Below are positions 34,614 to 43,151 of a stretch of DNA of 64,000 nt, piece by piece (position 1 is the first letter of the stretch; every line of letters begins with the position of its first letter). The notes under the pieces are model-generated. The model saw only the letters and a program-made list of their open reading frames with translations, was not told the origin of the DNA and made no database searches. Location: assembly GCF_018326285.1 (NCBI RefSeq), contig NZ_AP023362.1, positions 5,890,001 through 5,954,000 of the forward strand, written 5' to 3'. This DNA comes from Mycolicibacterium sp. TY81. GTDB taxonomy: Bacteria; Actinomycetota; Actinomycetes; Mycobacteriales; Mycobacteriaceae. A program made the translations under genes and the position numbers.

Positions 34614-35210
34614 TCAGTTGCGGTGGTGGCGGTGGTAGTGCCGGGCCACTCGTGTCCTGTTGGCGCAGATGTTCTGGGTGCAGAACTTGCGGCGGGGGTC
34701 GGAGGCGACGAAGAGCATGCTGCAGGTCGGGTTCTCACATCTGCGCAGGCGATTGTGCGCAGGCCCGACCAGCAGATCGATAAGGCTCTCGGCGACGGCA
34801 GCTAGCGCGAGTTCGTACAACCGGTCGGCCGGTGGATGGCGAGTGGTCAGGGCGGCCCACCCGGCTGGGGTCTGCACCAGCTGCCGGGTGCAGGCCACGC
34901 TTGATGCGATGTCGTTGACGCGATTGACGACCGCTGCGCTGGGACTGATCCCGGCGATGTGTGCGTCGAGTATCTCGCGAACTGCTTGACGCAGCTCAAT
35001 GGTGAGCGCAAGTGACGGAGCCGGCGTCCCGTCGGGTAGTCGATCCTGCTGCAGGCCCCACCAGAACCGACACGCCGCCTCGTCGGCAAGCAGATCGACG
35101 ACTGGATCCCGACTGGTGATGATCGTGTCGGCCAAGTCCACAGCCAAGGGCTCTCCCGCCACGACGAATCCCGCCGCCTGCGCCCTTTGGAGCCGTGACC
35201 CGGTATTCAT
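34614..35210 (-). CDS. ABATE-domain / CGNR zinc-finger regulator
   Basis: A 198-residue protein with an N-terminal ABATE (stress-induced regulator) domain and a C-terminal CGNR-type zinc finger: RRCENPTCSMLFVASDPRRK, FCTQNICANRTRVARHYHRH. The four cysteines for zinc are present; the name motif CGNR is CANR here. Such proteins are predicted DNA-binding regulators. It is divergent from the DinB-like gene at 35311, with a 100-bp AT-rich gap between, so it probably regulates that two-gene unit and itself. Confidence 0.88.
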   Translation of the reverse strand: MNTGSRLQRAQAAGFVVAGEPLAVDLADTIITSRDPVVDLLADEAACRFWWGLQQDRLPDGTPAPSLALTIELRQAVREILDAHIAGISPSAAVVNRVNDIASSVACTRQLVQTPAGWAALTTRHPPADRLYELALAAVAESLIDLLVGPAHNRLRRCENPTCSMLFVASDPRRKFCTQNICANRTRVARHYHRHHRN

Positions 35211-35310
35211 TTAACTAATGCTATCAAGATGTTGACAACGTTAGGCAGCGCGAGTACAAAATCTAACGGTAAACATTGCTGTCAAACGTTAGTTGACGAA
35301 AGGAACTCGG
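35211..35310. promoter_or_regulatory. AT-rich divergent promoter region with repeated AACGTTAG
   Basis: This gap is clearly poorer in GC than its surroundings. AACGTTAG occurs twice (near 35239 and 35285) and a related inverted form CTAACGGT once (near 35262). Repeats of this kind between a regulator and its divergent target fit operator half-sites for the CGNR protein. A -10-like TACAAAAT lies near 35252. Confidence 0.5.
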
Positions 35311-35880
35311 ATGAACTCGTTGGACCTGCTGCAACAGGCCGATAAGCGCCTGGTCGACCTGGTCTCCACTCTGAGCGTGTCGAATCTGGACGCCCCCAGT
35401 CCGTGCTCAGGGTGGAGCGTGCGGTCGCTGCTCAGCCACACTGTCGCCACGATCGACGCCTTTGCGGCGGCCCTCGACGGACAGGGCGGCCCGACCGAGC
35501 AGGAACTTTTCAGCGGGGCCGACATCCTCGGTTCAGCGCCGCTCACGGTCGTCGAGAAGTCCGTCGACCGCTCACAGCAAGCGTGGACCACCATCACCGA
35601 CTGGGAGCGTCCCATCCTGACCGTCATCGGGGAGATGCCGGCCCGCCAGGCCATCGGCATCATCACCTACTCGACGCTGATCCACAGCTGGGACCTGGCG
35701 GTGGCCATCGGCAAGCCGATCCACTTCGACGAGGCCGAGGCCACCCTGGCCGAAGCGGTCGGATCGCAGCTCGTCCCGGCGCTGCGACCTCAAGATCTCT
35801 TCGGTCCGGAGGTCGCGGCCGGCGCGGACGCGACCCCCACCCAGCGAGTCGTCGCCTTCGCCGGTCGTAACCCCCTGTGA
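35311..35880 (+). CDS. TIGR03086-type DinB/maleylpyruvate-isomerase-like metal-binding protein
   Basis: A 189-residue four-helix protein of the mycothiol-dependent maleylpyruvate isomerase N-terminal/DinB superfamily, TIGR03086 subgroup: SPCSGWSVRSLLSHTVAT holds a metal-binding histidine (about residue 42) and LIHSWDLAVAIGKP another (about residue 126). Members are thought to be mycothiol- or metal-dependent enzymes. The ATG at 35311 follows AAAGGAA. Its stop overlaps the next start (GTGA). Confidence 0.87.
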   Translation: MNSLDLLQQADKRLVDLVSTLSVSNLDAPSPCSGWSVRSLLSHTVATIDAFAAALDGQGGPTEQELFSGADILGSAPLTVVEKSVDRSQQAWTTITDWERPILTVIGEMPARQAIGIITYSTLIHSWDLAVAIGKPIHFDEAEATLAEAVGSQLVPALRPQDLFGPEVAAGADATPTQRVVAFAGRNPL

Positions 35881-36785
35881 CCCTGCAGATGACGAACGAA
35901 AACCGGCCCGCCGCTGTGGGATTCCACAGCGGCGAGCTGGCCGTCCAGACACGCGCCGGAGTGCGCACGCGTGCCGAGCGGCTGGCCCCGATGGCGGCCC
36001 GCGGCCAGCTCCGCACCGCCACAGCTGACTTCGTGGCGGCGGCGCAGCTGGCGGTCCTGACCGCACGCGACGCCGCAGGCCGACTGTGGACCTCACCGCT
36101 GCTGGGACAACCCGGCTTCCTCCGGGCGGCGACACCGACCACACTGCACATCGAGGACCCCTTTCTCGACGCCGACCCGCTCCACGACCTACCGGCCCGC
36201 CAGCCCGCGGGGCTTATCGTGATCGACTTCGCCACCCGCCGCCGAGTGCGCATCAACGGCGTTCTCGCCCAGGCTGATTCCGGCGGTCTGACAATCGATG
36301 TCGACCAGGCATACGGCAACTGCCCGAAATTCATCCGGAACCGCCACCTGCGCCTCCCCGCCAACGCTTCCGGCCCAGACCGCACACCGGTTTTCACCGG
36401 CGAACTTCTGCGACCGGAGGACGGTCGGCTGATCGAACACGCCGACACATTCTTCCTGGGCACCAGCCATCCGACGTCAGGCAACGACGCCTCCCATCGA
36501 GGCGGGCCGACCGGCTTCGTCCACATCGAGCACGATCGCCTCTGGTGGCCGGACTACCCGGGCAACAACCTGTTCAACAGCCTGGGCAATGTGACGGTCG
36601 ACCCGACCACAGCCTTGCTCTTCATCGACTTCCCCACGGGGACAACGCTGCAACTAACCGGCACAGCCACGTTAGTGTGGGAGGACGAAAGGCCGCGCGA
36701 CGAAAGTCAAACCGGACGACGAGTCACCTTCACACCCCAGCGCGTCGTCGTGACCGGCATCGCGGCGTTGCGTGCCGAGCACTGA
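35877..36785 (+). CDS. PPOX-class flavin-nucleotide-binding protein
   Basis: About 302 residues. PVQ-like FHSGELAVQTRAG at the start, then FVAAAQLAVLTARDAAGRLW, QPAGLIVIDFATRRRVRINGVL, QAYGNCPKFIRNRHL and NLFNSLGNVTVDPTTALLFID are typical of the large PPOX-like flavin-binding proteins (COG3576). A redox role is likely. The GTG start overlaps the previous stop by 3 bp; ATG 35889 is an alternative. It forms an operon with the DinB-like gene. Confidence 0.87.
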   Translation: MTLQMTNENRPAAVGFHSGELAVQTRAGVRTRAERLAPMAARGQLRTATADFVAAAQLAVLTARDAAGRLWTSPLLGQPGFLRAATPTTLHIEDPFLDADPLHDLPARQPAGLIVIDFATRRRVRINGVLAQADSGGLTIDVDQAYGNCPKFIRNRHLRLPANASGPDRTPVFTGELLRPEDGRLIEHADTFFLGTSHPTSGNDASHRGGPTGFVHIEHDRLWWPDYPGNNLFNSLGNVTVDPTTALLFIDFPTGTTLQLTGTATLVWEDERPRDESQTGRRVTFTPQRVVVTGIAALRAEH

Positions 36786-37312
36786 CGACAGTGCACGGCA
36801 TCCGTTCCAATCCGTTACCTGAGGGACACCCGACGAACGCTCAGTACCGGCTGCGTTGTGGGACCCGTCCGGGCCCGAATTGCACGAACTGGACTCTGCG
36901 TCGTCCTGACGCGCCCAAAAGTTGCACTATCCGCGAGCTGATTCCCCAGCCGACAGTGTGCACGTTGGTTACAAGTCGTTGATCTACCTGCTTCTTGCCT
37001 GCATTCTCCCGGTGTGGCGCTGGTGAGCGTGAGCAAAGCTGGGTGAGCGTCAACGTACGTACTGAAGCCCGTACACGATCTATGGGGTTGTGCCGCCTCC
37101 CTCTGAGTGAAGTCTCTTCAGATGTTGTCATCGCCTGTGGAGCATGCAGCCAATGACGATCCGCTTGGCCTGCTCGTACTCGACCTAGGCGGTCTAGTGC
37201 TCCCGCGAGGGTGAACTTACGCCGCCCGACGCAGGCTGCGACCTCATGCCCAGAGTTCGCATTGCGCCTGGACTATCCACTATCCAACGGCTCTTCCCGA
37301 TCGCGTCCGGAA
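36786..37312. other. Intergenic stretch, no gene seen
   Basis: About 530 bp between the PPOX gene stop and the stop of the interrupted NAD(P)H reductase gene. Short open frames exist on both strands but none has motif or ribosome-binding support. No clear terminator hairpin was found. Confidence 0.5.
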
Positions 37313-37471
37313 TTACTGCCATGCAGGCTTGTCGGCGTCGGTGCCTGGCTTGTTTACTCCCAGTGAGCCGTGGAGTTCTTGTGAGGGATCGGTAATCAAT
37401 CGTACGACGAGTGCCGCGATGCTTTTTCGGGATACCTCGGTGCCTTTGAAAGGTTCTCCTTTTTGGGTGAT
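37313..37471 (-). pseudogene. NAD(P)H-binding reductase gene, 3' piece (piece 3 of 3)
   Basis: Read on the minus strand this gives ITQKGEPFKGTEVSRKSI, then AALVVRLITDPSQELHGSLG, and ends PAWQ-stop, the C-terminus of an NmrA-like reductase. It continues exactly from the middle piece at 42643-42806 once the composite transposon and one TTGGGTGAT copy are removed. The three pieces add up to 678 bp, 226 codons with the stop, all in one frame. Confidence 0.87.
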
Positions 37472-38955
37472 GAGGAATTGTCAATACCTGTGGATCGGCT
37501 TGTTTCAGGCGACCTCCGTTCCAGTTGATTCGGTCGGTGCCGAGTCCGCCGACGGGGTGATGTCGGTGGGTCGCTCGAGCAGTTTGCCTTTGTGGAAGAT
37601 CGCGCCGGCCCGGACCAGAGCGACCAGGTGCGGTGCGTTGACGGCTCGCCAGCGGGCTTGCGCGGCGTCGATCAGCTTGTAAGCCATGGCCATTCCGGCG
37701 ACGCGTGAACCCGGCCCCCTTGGTCACCTTGGTCCTCAAACGTACCGTGGCAAACGTTGATTCGATCGGGTTGGTAGTGCGCAGATGGACCCAGTGCTCG
37801 GCCGGGTACTTATAGAACTCCAGCAGCACATCGGCGTCATCGACGATCTTGGCGACCGCCTTGGGGTACTTGGCGCCGTAGTCCACCTCGAACGCCTTGA
37901 TCGCCACCTGCGCGTGGTCGATATCCTCGGCGTTGTAGATCTCCCGCATCGCCGCGATCGCCCCCCGGATGAGCCGACTTTGGCAGGCAGGCAAGAACAT
38001 TGGCCTGCTTGTGAAACCAGCACCGCTGCTCGCCGGTGGCCGGGAACACCTCACGCACGGCCTTCCAGAACCCCCAGGGCCCCATCGCCGACGGCCAGCA
38101 CCGGTGCGGTCATCCCGCGACGTCGGCACGACCGCAACAGATCAGCCCACGACTCGGCCGACTCCCGGTACCCGTCGGTGAGCGCGACCAGCTCCTTGCG
38201 GCCGTCAGCGCGCACACCGATCATCACCAGCAAACAGAGCTTCTCCTGCTCCAGGCGCACCTTGAGATGGATGCCGTCGACCCACAGGTAGACGTAGTCG
38301 GTGCCCGACAGATCACGGGCCTCGAAGGCCTTGGCCTCGTCCTGCCACTGCGTGGTGAGTCGGGTGATCGTCGTGGCCGACAAGCCGGCACCCGAGCCCA
38401 GGAACTGCTCCAACGCCGGACCGAAATCACTGGTCGACAAGCCATGCAGATACAGCAACGGCAACACCTCGGTCATCTGCGGCGACTTGCGCACCCACGC
38501 CGGCAGGATCGCCGAGGAAAACCGTTGCCGCTCACCAGTGTCCGGGTCAACACGTTTGTCATTGACCCGCGGCGCGGTCACACTCACCGCGCCCGCCGCG
38601 GTGAGCACCTCGCGCTCGCGGTGATAGCCATTGCGCACCACCAGCCGGTGCCCGTTCTCATCAAGCTCACCGGCATGAGCCTCGATGTAGGCGGCGACCT
38701 CAGCCCGCAACGCTGCGGCCAGCATCTGGCGGGCACCGTCGCGGACAATCTCATCGAGCAACGACCGCGACGAGCCAGCATCCTCGTTGGATGAATCCGC
38801 ATCGTGAACTACCGTGAGCATGGGCGTACCTTCCCGAACCAGCGCGCCAACGCCGGCTCTTGATCAGACCTTCGACATTCAGATCATCCTCGGGAAGGTG
38901 CGCCCTTTCCTACGCCGCCTCGCCGAGGCTCATCCACAGGTTCTGATCATTGCTC
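37472..38955 (-). mobile_element. IS256-family element, left copy of the composite (inactive)
   Basis: A 1484-bp element with ends GAGGAATTGTCAATACC and GGTTCTGATCATTGCTC, matching the ends of the other three related copies in the window with a few changes. The transposase on the minus strand is broken. It is more diverged from copies 3 and 4 than those are from each other, so it is an older member. Confidence 0.85.
37505..38821 (-). pseudogene. IS256-family transposase, multiply frameshifted
   Basis: The first 250 codons are open (MLTVVHDADSSNED to GDGALG), with the DDE-type WVDGIHLKVRLEQ region. At least three frame changes follow: near 38075 (GALG to GFWKAVREVF), near 37965 (KSAHPG to AIAAMREIYN) and near 37700 (TKVTKG to AMAYKLIDAAQ). 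The intact copies have about 438 residues in one frame. The protein cannot be functional as read. Confidence 0.85.
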
Positions 38956-39067
38956 GTCGAGCCTTGACAGTGACCACCCCACCGGACAACTCGCCCTTAT
39001 CCGGGGCAGGGAGGATGAGAGCTGAAAAGAACTTAGCCGCAGCACTTTCCGTGCCTGCGATGGAAAA

Positions 39068-39301
39068 TCAGCGCGCCACTGCACCCAGCCCACCGGCGGG
39101 CGGCGGGAACCGGTACGCGATGATCGCCAGAGCCACTGCCACCACCACTGCGACGACCTCTTTATCAGCGCCTGGCCACGCCCGCATCACACCTACCGCG
39201 ACGGCACCGGTGCCTATAAATAGGCACAACACAAGCCAGCGCCGCCAGGGAATTTCCCGGGGCCTCTTGTCCCCATCACGTCGGAATCGCTGTAATGTCA
39301 T
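39068..39301 (-). CDS. Small two-helix membrane protein in the composite transposon
   Basis: A 77-residue protein: basic start (MTLQRFRRDGDKRPRE), a hydrophobic helix at about 22-40, a short charged turn (GADKE) and a second helix at about 48-66. No family recognised. Its ATG overlaps the stop of the preceding small gene as ATGA and follows an AAAGGAGAGG ribosome-binding site, which supports it as real. Function unknown. Confidence 0.6.
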   Translation of the reverse strand: MTLQRFRRDGDKRPREIPWRRWLVLCLFIGTGAVAVGVMRAWPGADKEVVAVVVAVALAIIAYRFPPPAGGLGAVAR

Positions 39302-39531
39302 GGGCGGAACCTCTCCTTTCGTCGTTGCTGGTGGTCGGGGAATCCATCGCGAGGCCCCTGCTGGTACCAGGGGTCTCGCCGCATAACGGGCGCAAAGCCG
39401 CCGGTCTTCGTTGCCGCGCAGTACTCATCTTGTTCTCTCCTACTGTTGGGTTTCGTGGACCAGCCTCTATTGATGCCCACACGTCGCGAAATATCCATCA
39501 ACCGAGCCACATTCGCGTGAAACTCGTTCAC
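39298..39531 (-). CDS. Small hydrophilic protein in the composite transposon
   Basis: A 77-residue, Arg-rich soluble frame (start NEFHANVARLMDISRR). It begins with GTG at 39531 about 11 bp after GAGGAGG, and its TGA overlaps the next ATG by 4 bp. The coupling to the membrane-protein gene argues that both are translated. No family recognised. An overlapping alternative frame at 39276-39428 also has a fair ribosome-binding site, so the choice is not certain. Confidence 0.5.
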   Translation of the reverse strand: MNEFHANVARLMDISRRVGINRGWSTKPNSRREQDEYCAATKTGGFAPVMRRDPWYQQGPRDGFPDHQQRRKERFRP

Positions 39532-40152
39532 CCCCGGACGTTCCTCCTCTCAGCCTGAGCTCTGCGGGGCATTCCTCTCATCTAAAACCCACCCCACCGC
39601 TTGCAGCCACGTCCCAAAACCATTTCTTCAAACCCACTTTCGGGTACCAGCTGTAGATATCGCCGACCATCGTGGACATGGTGCGTACTTAGCGCAAGCA
39701 GCAACGGCACCGCGGGACAATCAGTTTCGTAGAGGTTGCCTGCCTCCAGCCCCAGCGCATGTCGAGTTCTCACAGGCACAAGTGTGCAGCTTTCCGAACT
39801 GTCGTGGGGGTGACACGCCGTACACGAATCGGCGGAACGCTAGACCCGCTTGCCATCACACGAGACATGCCATACCCATTCCGCCACAGCACCATTCGGA
39901 CTCCCCTATCGTCGCATGCGATTCTCGGTACTTGTCCGCATAAAGGAACCTTCGAGGCCACATCGTGGGCGGGCAATCGATTGAACGCAACAACCAGGCC
40001 CCGACCGCGCTCAGCGTCGACCGAGCCACACCCTGGCCCATTTCTAAAGAAACGAGCTCGATCAGATAGATCGAGTTGACTGACCTTTGACGGCGCGCCC
40101 CGCAAGCCTGTCTAGAGGTCAGGGCTGCGGGGTGTTGATCGCGCCATCTCGG

Positions 40153-40359
40153 TTATTCGGGGCCCATCAGATGGTTGAGCCACACCGTGGCGGCGCCGAA
40201 TGCGCCACCACCCGTGAGGACCGCTGCGGCGGCCGATTTGGTGATCAAGTAAGACAGGATGCCGGCCACAACTCCGACGATGGCCGCGAACAGCAGCACG
40301 ACGACGGTACGGAGGGGAATCATGCCGCCGTCGCCAGCGGCTTTCTTCGGTGTGGACAT
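40153..40359 (-). CDS. Small two-helix membrane protein
   Basis: A 68-residue protein: basic N-terminus MSTPKKAAGDGG, helix at about 17-40 (VVVLLFAAIVGVVAGILSYL), a short loop and a second helix at about 44-62 ending NHLMGPE. Glycine- and alanine-rich helices suggest tight packing. No family recognised beyond similar short actinobacterial membrane proteins. It lies alone in the composite transposon cargo, with a weak ribosome-binding site. Confidence 0.5.
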   Translation of the reverse strand: MSTPKKAAGDGGMIPLRTVVVLLFAAIVGVVAGILSYLITKSAAAAVLTGGGAFGAATVWLNHLMGPE

Positions 40360-41154
40360 CGGGGTTTCTCGCTTTCTCGGGTAGGTCCGGGTCTAGTACC
40401 GGGCTCATCTGCTCTGGGCGCTCGCGGCGCGGTTCACATTGAAGCGGGATGGGGTGCAAACCCGCCCCTGTCGGGGAAGTACCGACTGCACTGGCGGTTT
40501 CCGTCAGTCAGGAGCCGATCTGATTGCCCCCGGCGCCAGAGAATGGGTCAACATGCTGTGAACGGTAGGGCGATTAATCGTGGTGGAGGGCGCCGCTCCG
40601 CGAGGAATTCCCTGGTTGTGGACCCAATCGGAGTTGGAGACGTGCAGCCGCGGCCGTAGGCCGGCGCGGGGAGCTAAGGGGAATCGAACCTTGACTGCTC
40701 GCAGCGCGGACAATCCACTACCAACCGCCGTGCTTGCGATGCGATTTCTGGCCCGTCTCAATTTTTCACGGGCGAGAAACGGCGACTCGGCCGGGTCGAT
40801 ACCAAGCGAACGAGCATCGCTAATTGCGATGATCGACGGATGGCGGACAAGGTGTGGCCCTTCGAAGGCCATTTCGTAGTCGGCGGCTCCGGTCTCTATG
40901 TGACGACAGGATGTTTGGGTCAGACGGTCGACTCGCACACCGCGGGTTATGACCTCACCATCGGTTTACCTCAAGTCGATAGGACGCCCGATCCGTTTCC
41001 GGCAGAGATCCGTTCACAGCTGAATGAGCCCCCCCGTGCCCCGGTTAAATCTCATGCCGCCGACCTGGACGTATGGTCCCCGGAACTCGACGGAGCGCAG
41101 GGAAGAAGAACACATGATGAACCCTGTCTGGGGCGGCGTATTGGACGACGGGAG

Positions 41155-42642
41155 GAGTAATTGTCAATACCTGTGGATTGGTGTTTTTCAGGCGACCTCC
41201 GTTCCGGTCGGGGTGGCCGGGTTGTCGGCCGGTTCGGGTGGGGTGATGTCGACGGGTCGTTCGAGCAGTTTGCCTTTGTGGAACACCGCTCCGGCCCGGA
41301 CCAGGGCGACCAGGTGCGGGGCGTTCACCGCCCGCCAGCGGGCTTGTGCGGCGTCAATGAGCTTGTAGGCCATGGCGATACCCGCCGCGCGGGAACCCGG
41401 CCCCTTGGTGACCTTGGTGCGCAACCGGACCGTGGCGAAGGTCGACTCGATCGGATTGGTGGTGCGCAGATGTACCCAGTGCTCGGCGGGATAGTGGTAG
41501 AACTCCAGCAGCACATCGAGGTCGTCAACGATCTTGGCCACGGCCTTGGGGAACTTGGCGCCGTAGTCCAGTTCGAAGGCTTTGACCGCGACCTGCGCGT
41601 GGTCGATGTCCTCGGCGCCCGCGATTTCCCGCATCGCCGCGATCGCCCCCGGATGCGCCGACTTCGGTAGTGCGGCAAGGACATTGGCCTGCTTGTGAAA
41701 CCAGCACCGCTGCTCACGGGTATCGGGGAACACCTCACGGACCGCTTTCCAGAACCCCAGAGCACCGTCCCCGACCGCGAGCACCGGGGCGCGCATGCCA
41801 CGGCGCCGGCAGTCCCGCAGCAGATCCGCCCACGAGTCCGCTGATTCGCGGTACCCGTCGGTCAGCGCGACCAGTTCCTTGCGGCCGTCGGCGCGCACCC
41901 CCAGCATCACCAGCAGGCACAGTTTGTCCTGCTCCAGGCGGACCTTGAGATGGATGCCGTCCACCCACAGGTACACATAATCGGTGCCCGACAGGTCCCG
42001 GCGGCCGAACGCGGCGGCCTCGTCCTGCCACTGCGCGGTCAGTCGGGTGATCGCCGGAGCCGAGAGCCCCGCCCCCGAGCCGAGGAACTGCTCCAACGCC
42101 GGACCGAAGTCGCTGCTGGACAGGCCATGCAGGTACAGCAACGGCAGCACCTCGGCCATCTGCGGGGACTTACGCGCCCACGCCGGCAGTATCTTCGACG
42201 AGAATCGTTGCCGCTCACCGGTTTCCGGATCGACCCGTTTGTCGTTGACCCGCGGCGCCTTCACCTCGATCGCCCCAGCGCCGGTGAGCACCTCCCGGAC
42301 GTTGTGGTGGCCGTTGCGGACCACCAGCCGGTGCCCATTCTCGTCGACCTGATCGACGAACTGGTCGACATAGGCGGCGACCTCGGCCTGCAAAGCGGCG
42401 GCCAGCATCTGCCGGGCACCGTCGCGGACAATCTCATCCAACAACGACCGACCGGCACCGCTGCGGGTGTCGTTGGCCTGCGCGACATCGTGAACTACGG
42501 TGAGCACGGGCGTGCCTTCCCAACCAGCGCGCCAACGCCGGTCTTGATCAGAAACGAACTGGACTTGTGATCATCCCCGGGAAGGCGCGCCCACATTCAC
42601 GCCGCCCTACCAAGGCTCATCCACAGGTTCTGATCATTGCTC
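41155..42642 (-). mobile_element. IS256-family element, right copy of the composite (intact)
   Basis: A 1488-bp element with ends GAGTAATTGTCAATACC and GGTTCTGATCATTGCTC. It has no duplication of its own (left flank CGACGGGAG, right flank TTGGGTGAT); the right flank instead matches the left flank of the other copy. It carries an unbroken transposase. Confidence 0.87.
41188..42507 (-). CDS. IS256-family transposase (mutator type), intact
   Basis: A 439-residue transposase. N-terminal EIVRDGARQMLAAALQAEVA, then the core with WVDGIHLKVRLEQDK (first D), VGDGALGFWKAV (second D), the HKQANVL motif with RCWFH, and NPIESTF holding the final Glu. This is the DDE arrangement of mutator-like IS256 enzymes. 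Length and frame match the intact copy at 46785. Confidence 0.93.
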   Translation of the reverse strand: MLTVVHDVAQANDTRSGAGRSLLDEIVRDGARQMLAAALQAEVAAYVDQFVDQVDENGHRLVVRNGHHNVREVLTGAGAIEVKAPRVNDKRVDPETGERQRFSSKILPAWARKSPQMAEVLPLLYLHGLSSSDFGPALEQFLGSGAGLSAPAITRLTAQWQDEAAAFGRRDLSGTDYVYLWVDGIHLKVRLEQDKLCLLVMLGVRADGRKELVALTDGYRESADSWADLLRDCRRRGMRAPVLAVGDGALGFWKAVREVFPDTREQRCWFHKQANVLAALPKSAHPGAIAAMREIAGAEDIDHAQVAVKAFELDYGAKFPKAVAKIVDDLDVLLEFYHYPAEHWVHLRTTNPIESTFATVRLRTKVTKGPGSRAAGIAMAYKLIDAAQARWRAVNAPHLVALVRAGAVFHKGKLLERPVDITPPEPADNPATPTGTEVA

Positions 42643-42806
42643 TTGGGTGATCTCGTAGTCCACTTCGTCTTTGTCTGTAAGCCATGCGGGTCTGATGATT
42701 GTGTAGTCAAGGCGCGAAGACTCGATCACTTTCGCCGCTGCGGCGTAGGTTTCGAGATAGCCGCCGTCGAGCATCCGATGGTTCCAACTGGCGTGTTCCC
42801 TGTGAA
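42643..42806 (-). pseudogene. NAD(P)H-binding reductase gene, middle piece (piece 2 of 3)
   Basis: The minus strand reads HREHASWNHRMLDGGYLETY, then AAAAKVIESSRLDYTIIRPA, WLTDKDEVDYEITQ and stops at the composite transposon. LDYTIIRPAWL is a classic segment of NmrA/atypical SDR proteins. It is bounded on one side by the IS3 duplication GAA and on the other by the composite duplication TTGGGTGAT. Confidence 0.88.
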
Positions 42807-42860
42807 TGAGTCCAGCGTGTTTTAGAGTCCCGTGGCCCGGTTTCGGGCCTAGAAGGGACG

Positions 42861-43151
42861 ATGAGATACATGGCTGGACGCAAGCGGCATTCCGCGGAGG
42901 ACATCGTGCGCAAGTTGCGCCGCGCGGACGAGTTGGCTGCCGAGGGCAAGACTGGCGAGGAGATCGCCGCCGAGCTGGGCGTATCGCCGGCGACGTTGTA
43001 CAACTGGCGCCGCGCCTACGGCGGGATGGACACCGACGCCGCCCGCGAGCTCAAGGAGCTGCGCGAGCAGAACGCCCGCCTCAAGCGGCTGTTGGCCGAG
43101 GCTGAGCTGGAGAAGGACGCGTTGCGGGAGGTTGCGAAGGGAAAATTCTGA
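42861..43151 (+). CDS. IS3-family transposase OrfA
   Basis: A 96-residue protein: helix-turn-helix (EEIAAELGVSPATLYNWRRA, about residues 33-52) and a heptad-rich coiled coil (LKELREQNARLKRLLAEAEL, about 65-84). The ending GGAAAATTCTGA overlaps the orfB frame, where the A run could let ribosomes slip back one base. ATG 42870 (MAGRKRH) is a possible alternative start. Confidence 0.9.
   Translation: MRYMAGRKRHSAEDIVRKLRRADELAAEGKTGEEIAAELGVSPATLYNWRRAYGGMDTDAARELKELREQNARLKRLLAEAELEKDALREVAKGKF

Larger units (their letters stand above)
37472..42642. mobile_element. IS256-bounded composite transposon, 9-bp target duplication
   Basis: Two IS256-family copies in the same orientation enclose 38956-41154. 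The nine bases TTGGGTGAT occur directly outside the left end (37463-37471) and outside the right end (42643-42651). The inner flanks do not match each other or the outer ones. That is what a single transposition of the whole 5.17-kb unit leaves. The target was the NAD(P)H reductase gene. The left IS has a broken transposase; the right one is intact and could mobilise the unit. The cargo holds three small unknown genes and no resistance gene. Confidence 0.82.

Noticed and set aside
40667..40690. A tRNA 3'-end-like sequence on the minus strand (GGTTCGATTCCCC with following TTAGCTCCCC)
   Set aside because: The T-arm stem does not pair properly and no anticodon or D arm follows, so it is at most an attachment-site relic and I do not call it.
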